Shown: piece by piece, positions 9,483 to 20,600 of the stretch | How positions within the stretch are numbered: the first letter of the stretch is position 1 | Layout of the letters: every line of letters begins with the position of its first letter | Source: CAVVSQ01 sp963848825 | GTDB taxonomy: Bacteria > Planctomycetota > Planctomycetia > Gemmatales > Gemmataceae | Length of the DNA stretch: 64,000 bases | Assembly: GCA_963848825.1 (NCBI GenBank) | Contig: CAWKFA010000005.1 | Location: 1 to 64,000, forward strand | Reading direction: 5' to 3' | The notes under the pieces: model-generated | Databases searched by the model: none | What the model saw: the letters and a program-made list of their open reading frames with translations, nothing else | What the model was told of the DNA's origin: nothing | Translations under genes and position numbers: made by a program

Positions 9483-9873
9483 GTCATCGATAGCGCCAAG
9501 AACCGCTACAGCCCTGGCAACCGAGAACTATTCCCCATTTTACTGGGTGATGCCTCGCCGCTGGGCCGGCAAAATGCACACCTGGAGCAATCGTGGGTGC
9601 GGTTCTACCAACGAGATGTATTGGGACTAACGTTCCGCCAGGCCACTAACTCGTTGGCAAAAAGGGCGTTATCTGGGCAGCGGATCAAGGCACTTCTAGC
9701 CCTAAGGTAAATGCCGGAAATCTGTTAAAGATGCTTGTTGCGTCGGGCAATTCGCGCCGTTAGAATATTCGTTTTGGTTTGCAAAACCGGAAAAGACTCT
9801 CCAGATACTCCAAAGTTACGGTGGTTGGCATTTTTGTTACCACTGAGATAGGCCCCTGCGCGGAGAAAGCGTG
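9483..9873. other. Intergenic region upstream of the giant gene
   Basis: About 390 bp with no supportable gene. It holds the candidate promoter at 9738-9766 and the ribosome site GGAG at 9862-9865. I see no tRNA, clear terminator hairpin or repeat. Confidence 0.5.
9738..9766 (+). promoter_or_regulatory. Candidate promoter of the giant surface-protein gene
   Basis: TTGCGT at 9738-9743, a spacer of exactly 17 bp and TAGAAT at 9761-9766 (five of six consensus positions in the -10 box) lie about 108 bp before the ATG at 9874. This is a consensus match only. Confidence 0.35.
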
Positions 9874-12800
9874 ATGATTCCCTTGACCTGGCTAAGGAAG
9901 TGGGCGCTGCGCCTATTTACCAAAGCCTTCAGGCCGCACCCTCAGCGCACCCTGCGGCGCCAACATATGCAGATTGAGCCGCTCGAGGATCGCGTGCTGC
10001 TCTCGGTGGTGAACTGGAGCGGCCATGGCGACGCGGTGTCCTGGGCCGATCCGCAAAACTGGGGCGGTCACGTTCCAGGGCCGAACGATGTGGCGATCAT
10101 CAACCAGTCCGGGATCACTGTCAAATACAACGGCTCCTCGCCCATTCAAGCAATCACGAGCGCGGCCGCCCTGGATATTACCGGCGGCAGTTTCACGGTA
10201 ACGTCGGGTGGCTCGACGGTCAGCGGTAGCGTGACTGTCGAAGCAGGCGCCAGCCTGACGGCAGTGGGGGCTAACACGACCTTCACGGCAACCGGTACGA
10301 CGACCATCAATGGCGCCAACCTCTTCGCGGAATCGGGCGCGCATCTGTCCCTTCAAAAGGCCACCGACTACAACCAGGCGCCCACCAACAGTGGACAGGT
10401 ACGCACCTTGCAAGCCGCGGGCGCGGGAAGTTTGCTCGACTTGAGCGGCCTGACGAACATCACCAACGGCACCGATTATGACAGCCAGGTTTATATTGAG
10501 GCTCAGGGCGGCGGCCTCATCGACCTTAGTAAGGTTGCGAATATGGTGGACGGCAATGGCGGCGATACACGCCTCCGCGCCATCGTGGTCTCGGCCGCCG
10601 GCAGTGCCAATGGCACGCCGAGTACGGTCAAGCTCACAAACCTTACGTCTTTTACGGACCGCCAGGCTGGCGACACCAATCTCGCCGCGGACAATGCCTT
10701 CTCCCGCCTGGAGGCCTTCGCGGGCGGTGTCCTATTGACGCCGGCCCTGGCCTTTTTGGACGGAATCTATGTAGACGAGGACGCTCTCAGCACAATTAAC
10801 ACCACGCAGGTTGTGTCCTTGACCGATGGGTTGGTAGATTTTACGGGGCCAGTTCTTTTCGACGTTAGCAACGTGAAAAATCTGGCGCACACCACGGTAA
10901 ACGTGGCCGGCGCCGGCCGCGTGGTGACATTCGCCAAGGCGACGAACATTGACGGCGCCAGCTTCTCCGTTGCCACGGGCGCCCACCTGTCGCTGCCCGC
11001 CGCCACGACCTACAATCATGCCGATACCGCCGACAATCAGGTCCGCACCTGGCAGGTTACGGGCGCCGGCAGCGTGCTGAGCCTCGCGGGTTTGACATCT
11101 ATAACCAACGGACTGGCTTATTTCAGCCAGATTCATATCCAGGCGGATGCCGGCGGTCAGATCGACCTTGGTAGCTTGACCAAAATTGCCGAGGGTCTTG
11201 GCGGCGACAACCGCGGTCACGCTGTGGTCCTGACCGCGTCCGGTGCTTCCAGCACCATCAAGTTAAATGCCTTGACTACCTTCACGGACCTTCAGGGCGG
11301 CGACCCCAATCTTGGCGGCAACAACGCTTTCTCGCGCCTGGATGCCTATGCCGGCGGCTCGTTACAAACGCCTGCCCTGACCACGCTGGACAACGTAATT
11401 ATTGATGTCGATGCCGCGAGTTTCGTCGTCACCAGCCAGATCACCACCTTGACGGATGGCGCCATCGATTTCACCGGCGCTGCAACTTACGATTTGAGCA
11501 ATGTCACGAACCTGGCGCGCACATCCGTGAGCGTCAACGGCGCGGGCCGCGTCGTCAACCTTCCCAGGGCGACGAATATCGACGGCGCCAGTTTTGTTGT
11601 CACGGGAGGGGCCCACCTGTCCCTGCCGGCCGCCACCAGCTATAGCCACGCCGCCACGATCGATAATCAGAACCGCTATTTCCAGGCGACCGGCTCCAGC
11701 AGCGTGCTCAGCCTGAGCGGCTTGACGTCGATCACCAACAGTACGAGGTATTTCAGCCAGCTCTTTATCAGTGCCCTGGGCGGTGGCGTCATCGATCTAA
11801 GTGCCGTCACACAAATCGCGGACGGCAATGGGGGTGATTTACGCGGCCGGGCCGTTATCATCGCGGCGAATGGTAGTGCTGGCGGCACGGCCAGCACGAT
11901 CAACCTGGCTGCCCTGACAACCTTCACCGATGCGCAAGGCGGCGACCTCAGTCTTTCGAATAACAATGCGTTCTCCCGTCTGAACGCCTACAACGGTGGC
12001 GTCTTACAGACACCCGCGCTCACGGCGCTGGACGGCGTGTATATCGACGAGGACTCCGCCAGTTCGATCAATACGAGTGCGCTGGCCACGCTCACGGATG
12101 GCTTGATCGACTTCACCGGCCCAAGCACCTATGTCGTCGCCAACATCACGAACTTGACGCACACGACCGTCAAAGTAGCCGGCGCCGGGCGAACGATTGT
12201 GTTTCCAAAGGCCGCCACCATCGACGGGGCGAATTTTTATGTTTCCGGCGGCGCCAGTTTGTCTTTGCCGGTGGCAACCAGCTACAATCACGCCCCCACG
12301 AGCCCACTTCAAAACCGCTATTTCCAGGCGACCGGCTCCAGCAGCGTTCTGAGCCTGGCGGGGCTCAAGTCGATTACCAACGGCACTAGCTATTTCAGCC
12401 AGATCTACGTCGATGCGCTGAGCGGCGGCGTCATCGATCTTAGCGGCGTCACGCAAATCGCGGACGGCAACGGCGGCGATTTGCGCGGCCTCGCCGTCGT
12501 CATCAGGGCCGACGGCAGTGGCAGCACGGTCAAACTAAATGCTCTTACCACTTTCACCGATGCCCAGGGTGGCGACACGAACCTGGCGGACAACAACGCG
12601 TATTCTCGACTGAATTCCTATAACGGCGGCGTACTGCAAACCCCGGCGCTCACCACCCTGGATGGCGTCTTTATCGACGAGGACGCCCTCAGCGGCATCA
12701 GCACCTCCCAGATCACTACCTTCACGGACGGTGAAATTGATTTTACAGGGACGATCGCCTATGCCCTGGGCAACGTGACGAACCTGACTCATACCACGAT

Positions 12801-13983
12801 CAATGTGGCCGGGGCCGGCCGAGCCATCGTTTTCGCCAGGGCCACGGTAATTGACGGGGCGAGTTTCTTTGTCTCCGGCGGCGCTTCGTTATCCCTGCCG
12901 GCGGCCACCAGCTACAGTCACGCGCCGACAAGTCAAATCCAGAATCGTTATTTCCAGGCGACCGGCACGGGCAGCGTTCTGGCCCTGGCGGGGCTCAAAT
13001 CGATCACCAATGGCACGAGCTATTTTAACCAAATCTATATTAACGCCCTGGGCGGCGGCGTCATCGATCTTAGCGGTGTCACGCAAATCACAGACGGCAG
13101 CGGCGGCGATGTGCGCGGCCGGACCGTAGTCATCACTGCCGATGGCAGCGCCAGCACCGTCAAACTGAACGCGCTGACTACCTTCACGGATGCCCAGGGG
13201 GGCGACACGAATGTGGCGGGCAATAACGCTTTCTCACGTCTAAACGCCTACAACGGCGGCGTCTTACAAACTCCCGCACTCACGTCCCTCGACGGCGTCT
13301 ATATCGACGAAGATGCGTCAAGCGGCATCAGTACGGCGCAGATTACCGCCCTTACCGATGGAGAAATCGATTTCACCGGCGCCTTCATTTATGCCCTGGG
13401 CAACGTGGTCAACCTGACTCATACCACGATCAACGTCGCGGGTATCGGCAAAACTATTGTTTTTTCCAGAGCGACCATCATCGACGGGGCCAGTTTTTTC
13501 GTTTCCGGCGGAGCCAGCCTGTCGCTGCCGGCGGCCACTTCGTATGCGTCTTCTCCCACGAACAACAATCAAAGTCGCTATTTTGACGCCACGGGCACGA
13601 ACAGCGCGCTCAGCCTGGCCGGCCTGACCTCCATTACCAACGGCACCAGTAATTTCAACCAAATTTACATTGAAGCCGCGGGTGGCGGGGTCATCGACCT
13701 GAGCGGCCTCAAGACCATGGCGGACGGCAGTGGCGGCGATGCGCGTGGTCGAGCCATTGTCGTCAGCTCGGCGGGTGCTGGCAGTACAGTCAAACTCAAT
13801 AGCTTGACCACTTTCACCGATGCCCTGGGGGGGACACCAACCTCGCGGATAACAATGCCTTCTCGCGCCTGGACGCGTATGCGGGCGGCACCTTGCAGAC
13901 GCCGGCCCTCATTACCCTCGACGGGGTTTATATCGATGAGGATGCGTCCAGCACCATCAGCACCAACCAGATCACCACGCTGA
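9874..13983 (+). CDS. Giant protein segment 1: LEPR-XLL-type N-terminus and ~210-aa repeats
   Basis: Start at ATG 9874 (GGAG at 9862-9865; GTG 9871 is also possible). Residues 1-33 are basic, followed by IEPLEDRVLLS (34-44), the planctomycete LEPR-XLL-type motif found at the N-terminus of large exported proteins. From about residue 145 the chain consists of repeats of about 210 aa rich in Gly, Ala, Thr and Asn (LSLPAATSY, GLTSITNGT, GGGVIDLS, TFTDAQGGDTNLA, TPALTTLDGVYIDEDA). They look like stacked beta strands. After 13833 the frame is lost within a G7 run, and the last 50 residues of this open frame are spurious. Confidence 0.85.
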   Translation: MIPLTWLRKWALRLFTKAFRPHPQRTLRRQHMQIEPLEDRVLLSVVNWSGHGDAVSWADPQNWGGHVPGPNDVAIINQSGITVKYNGSSPIQAITSAAALDITGGSFTVTSGGSTVSGSVTVEAGASLTAVGANTTFTATGTTTINGANLFAESGAHLSLQKATDYNQAPTNSGQVRTLQAAGAGSLLDLSGLTNITNGTDYDSQVYIEAQGGGLIDLSKVANMVDGNGGDTRLRAIVVSAAGSANGTPSTVKLTNLTSFTDRQAGDTNLAADNAFSRLEAFAGGVLLTPALAFLDGIYVDEDALSTINTTQVVSLTDGLVDFTGPVLFDVSNVKNLAHTTVNVAGAGRVVTFAKATNIDGASFSVATGAHLSLPAATTYNHADTADNQVRTWQVTGAGSVLSLAGLTSITNGLAYFSQIHIQADAGGQIDLGSLTKIAEGLGGDNRGHAVVLTASGASSTIKLNALTTFTDLQGGDPNLGGNNAFSRLDAYAGGSLQTPALTTLDNVIIDVDAASFVVTSQITTLTDGAIDFTGAATYDLSNVTNLARTSVSVNGAGRVVNLPRATNIDGASFVVTGGAHLSLPAATSYSHAATIDNQNRYFQATGSSSVLSLSGLTSITNSTRYFSQLFISALGGGVIDLSAVTQIADGNGGDLRGRAVIIAANGSAGGTASTINLAALTTFTDAQGGDLSLSNNNAFSRLNAYNGGVLQTPALTALDGVYIDEDSASSINTSALATLTDGLIDFTGPSTYVVANITNLTHTTVKVAGAGRTIVFPKAATIDGANFYVSGGASLSLPVATSYNHAPTSPLQNRYFQATGSSSVLSLAGLKSITNGTSYFSQIYVDALSGGVIDLSGVTQIADGNGGDLRGLAVVIRADGSGSTVKLNALTTFTDAQGGDTNLADNNAYSRLNSYNGGVLQTPALTTLDGVFIDEDALSGISTSQITTFTDGEIDFTGTIAYALGNVTNLTHTTINVAGAGRAIVFARATVIDGASFFVSGGASLSLPAATSYSHAPTSQIQNRYFQATGTGSVLALAGLKSITNGTSYFNQIYINALGGGVIDLSGVTQITDGSGGDVRGRTVVITADGSASTVKLNALTTFTDAQGGDTNVAGNNAFSRLNAYNGGVLQTPALTSLDGVYIDEDASSGISTAQITALTDGEIDFTGAFIYALGNVVNLTHTTINVAGIGKTIVFSRATIIDGASFFVSGGASLSLPAATSYASSPTNNNQSRYFDATGTNSALSLAGLTSITNGTSNFNQIYIEAAGGGVIDLSGLKTMADGSGGDARGRAIVVSSAGAGSTVKLNSLTTFTDALGGTPTSRITMPSRAWTRMRAAPCRRRPSLPSTGFISMRMRPAPSAPTRSPR

Positions 13984-14640
13984 CCGATGGGCAAATCGAT
14001 TTCACCGGCGGCGTGACCTACGCGCTGGGGAACGTGACCAACCTGGCACGAACTATTATTAACGTCTCCGGCTCGGGTCGGGTGGCGACGTTTTCCAAGG
14101 CAACCAACATCGACGGTGCCAATTTCTTCGTCGCCGGCAGCGCGCACCTGTCGTTCCCCGTGGCAGCGAGTTACAGTCATGCGGCCACCAATAGTAACCA
14201 GGTCCGTTATTTTCAGACAGCCGGCGCCGGCAGCGTGTTGAGCCTGGCGTCCTTGACGTCCGTCACGGGCGGGACGAGCTTTGGAGATCAGATTTATATA
14301 CAAGCCCAGGCTGGCGGCTTGATTGACCTGAGCAGTGTCACGCAAATCGTCGACGGCACGGGTGGCGACAATCGGGCACGCGCGATCGTCATCACCGCGA
14401 CGGGTAGCGCGGCGGGCACACCAAGTACGGTCAAGTTGAACTCCCTCACGACCTTTACCGACAATCTGGGCGGTGACACGAACTTGGCGGGCAACAACGC
14501 CTATTCCCGCCTGGACGCCTACGCGGGCGGCGCCTTGCAAACGCCCAAGCTGGCCACGATCGATGGCATCTATATTGACGTGGATCCCACCAGTTCCGTT
14601 AACACCGCGCAGATCACTTCGCAGGCAAATAGTGTCATCA
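10309..14640 (+). repeat. Seven tandem ~210-aa (about 630-bp) coding repeats
   Basis: Unit starts (the motif [IV]DGA[SN]F or its first variant NGANLF) fall near 10309, 10950, 11581, 12224, 12853, 13483 and 14109, spaced 626-643 bp. Each unit has the same order of short motifs ending in an IDFTG...NVTNL...INVAGAGR stretch. Neighbouring units in the middle (12224-13483) are the most alike, pointing to recent duplication. Confidence 0.85.
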
Positions 14641-17600
14641 ACCACAGCGCGGCACAAGGTGCGCGAACCTGGGTCGCCGCAGGTAGCGGCAGCTGGGACG
14701 TGCCCGCCAACTGGTCCGGAGGCGTGGTGCCTGGCCCCAACGATCAAGTAGCTATTCCACAAACCGGCATCACGATCACGAAGGCGGGCGGCACGATCAA
14801 CGTGGCGAACATCACCAGCGCCGCGGCGCTGACGTTCTCGAACGTGGCCGTGACCGTTACGGCCGGGGCGTCGAACGTAAGCGGGGCGTTGAGCCTTACC
14901 GCGAGTTCGTCCTTAACCGTGGCCGGCGCTGGCGTGACTTTTTCAACCACGGGCGTCGTTGCCGTCGATGGCTCGAGCCTCTATGCCGCGGGCGGCGGCA
15001 GCCTCGCCTTGCCGGGGCTAAGCAGTTATATCAACACCTCGACCGCCAACAATCAGGTGCAAACCTGGCAGGCGTTCGGTCCCGGCAGCGTGCTGGATCT
15101 GCACAACCTCGGAACCATCGCGAATGGCACTAATTACGACACCCACCTGGAAATACTGGCGCAGGCCGGCGGTACGATCAATCTTGCCGGCGTAACCACG
15201 ATAACGGAACCGACCACCGGAGACCTACGGCACCGGAGCATCGATATCGCGGCCACCGGCGCCGGTAGCACGATTAATCTCACGGCGCTCACCAGCTTTG
15301 TGGATAATTTGGGCGGTGGTGGCATCAACGACGACGCGCGTTCCTCGACCCTCACGGCCACCAACGGCGGCGTTATTCAGGCAAGCGCACTTACGGCGCT
15401 TACGGGTGTATCCATCATCCTGGACGGCACCGGAACCTTGCCGACCTCGCAAATTCAGACGTTGACGTCGGGCCAGTTGAATCTGAGCGGAGCCAGCTAT
15501 GATTTCAGTGCCTTGACGAGTGCGACCCAGGGCACTTTTACGGTCCAGGGGGGAGCCGCCCTCTTTCCTCACCTGGCGACCATCGATGGAACGAGCCTAT
15601 TCGTCAGTGGCGGCGCCGTGGTCGCGCTGCCGGCCGTGCTGGCCGTCACGAACACCTCGACGGCCAACAACGAGTACCGAACCTGGCAAGCCAGCGGCGC
15701 CGGCAGTAGCCTGGATTTGCACAGCGCCGCGACCATTACAAACGGCACGAATTATGACACCCATCTCGAGATTCAGGCACAGACCGGCGGCGTCATCAAT
15801 CTGGCCGGCCTGACCGGCATCAACGATCCACTGACCGGTGATACCAGGCACCGCAGTATCGACATCGCCGCTGACGGCGCGGGTAGCGTCGTTAACCTCG
15901 CCGCGCTCACCAGTTTCGTGGACAATCAGGGCGGCGGGGGCGTCAATGACGATGCCCGCCCATCGACGCTGACGGCCACGAATAGCGGCGCCATCCAGGC
16001 TGGCGCGCTGACAGCACTGACCGGCGTGTCCATCACGCTTGATGGCACCGGCACGCTACCGACTGCCCAAATGCAAACTTTGACCTCGGGACAATTGAAC
16101 CTGAGCGGTATCAATTATGACTTCAGCGGTTTGACGAGCGCGACACAAAGTACTTTTACCGTTCAGGGTGGAGCGCCCCTCTTTCCCCATTTGGCGGTCA
16201 TCGACGGTACCAGCCTTTTCGTCAGCGGCAACGGCACCGTCGCCTTGCCGGCAGTATTGGCGGTGGCCAATACTTCCACGGCGAACAACGAGTACCGTAG
16301 CTGGCAAGTCGTTGGCGCCGGCAGCAGCCTGGATTTGCATAACGTCGTAACGGTCACTAACGGCACCAACTACGACACGCATCTGGAGATCCAGGCCTTT
16401 GCGGGCGGCTCCATCAATCTCGCTGGTTTGACCGGGATCAATGATCCCACGGCGGGTGACACCCGGCACCGCAGCATCGACATTGCCGCCGCGGATGGCG
16501 GTAGCACCATCAATCTCGCCTCCTTGTCCACCTTCGTGGACAACGAGGGGGGCGGGGGAGTCAATGACGATGCACGCTCCTCGACCCTCATGGCGACGAA
16601 TGGCGGTGTCATTCAGGCCGGCGCGCTGGCGACACTTACCGGCGTCTCCCTTACGCTCGACGGTACCGGTACCCTGGCGACGGCACAGATCCAAACTCTG
16701 ACGTCGGGCCAGTTGAACCTTGGCGGCGCCAACTACGATTTCAGCGGCTTGACCAGCGCGAACCAGAGTACTTTTACCGTCCAGGGTGGCGCGCCGCTCT
16801 TTCCTCATTTGGCCACCATTGATGGAACCAGCATTTTCGTCAGCGGCGGCGGCGTGATCGCCTTGCCGGCCGTGTTGGCGGCCACCAATATCTCGACGGC
16901 AAACAACCAGTTTCGTACCTGGCAAGCAAGCGGCGCCGGCAGTACGCTGGATTTGCACAATGCGGTGACCATTACCAACGGCACCAACTACGATACCCAC
17001 TTGGAAATCCAGGCGAACGCGGGGGGCACAATCAATCTCGCGGGCGCCACCACGATCACAGATTCGACCACCGGCGATCTACGGCATCAAAGCATCGACA
17101 TCGCCGCCGACGGTGCTGGCAGCACGGTAAACGTGGCCGCCTTGAATAATTTCGTGGATAACTACGCGGGTGGCGGCGTTAATGACGACACACGTTCCTC
17201 CACCATCACTCCCGCCAATGGCGGTTCCATTCAGGCCGGCGCGCTCACGGCGCTCACGGGTGTGGCAGTGACGCTGGACGGCACCGGCATCTTTAGCGCG
17301 CCGAATCTCGCCAGCGCGACATCCGGTCAACTGGTGATCAGCAATATCTCGGTCACCTTCGCGAAGCTTGGCGATATTGACGGCAGCGATCTATATGCCA
17401 GCGGCGGTGCCACCCTTGCCTTGCCGGCACTCCATACCTTCACGAACCTTACGGTTTTCTTTAATCAGTCAAACACCTGGCAGGTCAGCGGCGGAGGTAG
17501 CTCGCTCGACCTGCATAACCTCACGACGATCACGAACGGAATCCTTTACGGCAGTCGTCTGGAGATAAGCGCCGTGGCAGGTGGGACCATGAATTTGGCC

Positions 17601-20600
17601 GGCATCACCACGATCACTGACCCAACCACCGGTGACGAGCGCCGGCGCAGCATCGACATTGCGGCGGATGGCATCGGTAGCGCTATCTCCCTGTCCGCGC
17701 TTACCAGCTTCGTGGACAACGAGGGGGGCGATGGCCCAAATAACGACTTCTGGTCGTCCACGATGGCCGTGAGTAATGGCGGTTCCCTGCAAGCCGGTGC
17801 TTTGACTACAACGGCCGGCGTCTTCATCAGCATGGATGACCGGGGCAGTTTGCAATTGCCGAATCTGGCCAGCGCCACCAGTGGCCAGATCAGCGTCACG
17901 GCCGGTTCGGTGACTTTCGCCAAACTGGCGAACATCGACGGCAGCGACCTGAACGTTACGGGCGGCGCCACGCTGGCCCTACCGGCGCTGCAGGCGTTCA
18001 CCAACGTGACGGGATATATCAACCAGACGAACAATTGGCAGGCAAATGGCGTCGGCAGCACGCTGGATTTGCATAATCTGAACTCAGTCACCAATGGCGC
18101 CATCTATGGCAGCCATTTGGAGATAAACAGCTTTGCCGGTGGGACGATCAACCTGACGGGCGTCACTTCGATTACTGATCCAAATAGTGGCGACCAGCGC
18201 CAGCGGAGCATCGACATCACAGCCGACGGTACGTCCAGCACCGTTAGCCTCGCCGGACTTACTAGTTTCGTGGATAACTACAGCGGGGCCGGCCCAAATA
18301 ATGACAACTGGTCGTCCTCGATCACCGTGAGCAACGGCGGAGCGGTACAAGCCGGCTCCCTTACGCTGTTGCAAGGCGTTTCTTTAAACATCGACGCCGA
18401 AAGTACGTTTGCCGCGGCCAATCTCGCCTTCGACACCATCGGCGCCATCAATGTAACGGGCGGAGCGGTCTCGTTCGCCAGGTTGGCGGACGTCGATGGC
18501 TCCAGTTTGTCAGTCAGCGGCAGTGCTACCCTGAGTTTGCCCGCGGTTAACGCCTTCACTAACCTGTCATCGATCTTTAACCAGACGCGCGTGTGGCAAG
18601 CCAGCGGCGCCGGCAGCCTTCTTGATCTGCATAACCTGGCGTTTATCTCCGATGGTGGCTTTTACGGCACGCACTTGCGTGTGGCCGCCCTGGCCGGGGG
18701 CACCGTCAACCTCGCCGGCACTGCCTCCATCACCGTGCCAGACTTCGGCGACCAGCGGCAGGCTTCGATCGACGTCATGGCCGACGGCAATTCCAGCACC
18801 GTCAACCTCGCCGGTCTGATCAGTTTCGTGGACAATTATGCCGGCGGACTTCAAAACACCGACAACTGGTCATCCAGCTTGACCTCTCAGAATGGCGGGG
18901 CGGTGGTCGTCGCGGGTGCCGATAGCGCCGCCGTGCTGCAAGGAGTCATCTCCACGGTCCAAACCGCCGGCACAATCGTCGGCAACCTCCAGCTCATCCA
19001 GCAAAGCACTCTCCAGGGCGACGGCACCATCATCGGCGACCTCCAAAACGGCGGCACCGTGCAGCCTGGCACCAACTCGTCGGCAGCCATACTGAGCGTC
19101 ACCGGCAATTACAGCCAATTCGCGGATGGCGCGCTCAACATCAATATTGGAGGCGCCACGCCTGGCGCGCAGTATGACCAACTGGCCATTGGCGGCAGCG
19201 CGGCACTGGCGGGGACATTGAACGTCAACTTGACGGGCGGGTTCATTCCAGCCCTGGCTGCCGCCTTCAAGGTGTTGACTTTTACCTCGCTAAGCGCCGA
19301 TTTTCAGACCTACAACGGCTTGTCCGCCGGCGCGGGCCATGTCTTCCAGCCGTTTCTCAACCTCGCGGACTTGACGTTGGCCACAGCAGCGGCCGCCATT
19401 CGCGTCAACCCGACGGCTGGCCTGGTTTCCAGTAAGCAGGGAGACAAAACCACCTTCACGGTTGTGCTTGCCACGAAACCAACGGCGAACGTGACCATCG
19501 GCATTAGTTCCAGCAATCCCGGTGAAGGTTTGCTTGGAACGGGATCGCCCTCAGTGTCGTTGACATTCACGCCGAGCAACGCGAACGTGCCGCAAACCGT
19601 CACCGTTATTGGCGTCAACGACGGTCAAGCGGGCGCCAGCGCCTATCAAATTAACTTCGCTGCAGCCGTCAGCAGCGACTCGAACTACAACGGCCTGACG
19701 CCCGCACCACTTTCACTCATCAACCTGCCTGACGAGACCGGGAACCTCCAGACCGGCAACCTGGCCATCAAGCCGATCAATGGGTCCACGCTTGTTGCCC
19801 AGCCAACGAATGATGCGGTCAACGATTTTTCCGTTGCTGCCAACCCCAACGGGCAGTGGACTTACCTGGCGAATAGCGGTGCCGGCCCGACGGCCTTGAA
19901 CCAGGCGATCAATCCCCTAAACGGCCTGGAGGGCTGGGCCGTGCAGGGTGCCGCCGTGCCGAATTACCCATTCGTGGGTCAGAACACTTCCGGGGCCACT
20001 CTGACTTACCAGACGATTGTGTTACCACCCAACATGTTGGTGATGGACCCGGAATCCCAGAGCGTGACGTCACGCTGGACGGCGCCCAGCTCGGGGATTT
20101 GGTCGGTCAGCGGTCTCTTTCAGGGAATTGACACCGGGGAAGGCTTCCATAATGTCGAAATCGTTGTAGACAACACGACCTTTGTCCTCGGCCCAACCAC
20201 CTTGAACGCTTATGGACAGCAGGTCCCCTTCAATTATCCAAACTTGAGCCTCAACCAGGGGGACACGGTCGACTTCATTGTGGCGAGCACGGGGAGCCCG
20301 AACAATCTCTCCACGGGCCTGGCCGTCGAGATCGCCAAACCCTCACTGATAACGTGGACCGACACGAACAACGGGAACATCGCGACCAGTGCCGCCTGGA
20401 GCGATCATGTCGTCGTCACGAACACCACCACCGGCCACACGCTGGCCACCGTCGACGTGCCGTACAATCCCAACCAATTGGGGGCCATTGCTCCCGGTGG
20501 TTCGGTGGCGCGGCAACTTCCGTTCGCGCTGCCGGTCGGCAACGATGGTGGCGGCAACATTCAAATAACGGTCACCACGAACGCCTACCACACGGGATTC

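Noticed and set aside
13827..13833. G7 run as a programmed frameshift site
   Set aside because: Neighbouring repeat units carry one more base here (GG-GGC-GAC type), other breaks share no slippery motif, and ordinary genes nearby show the same defects. An assembly indel is simpler.
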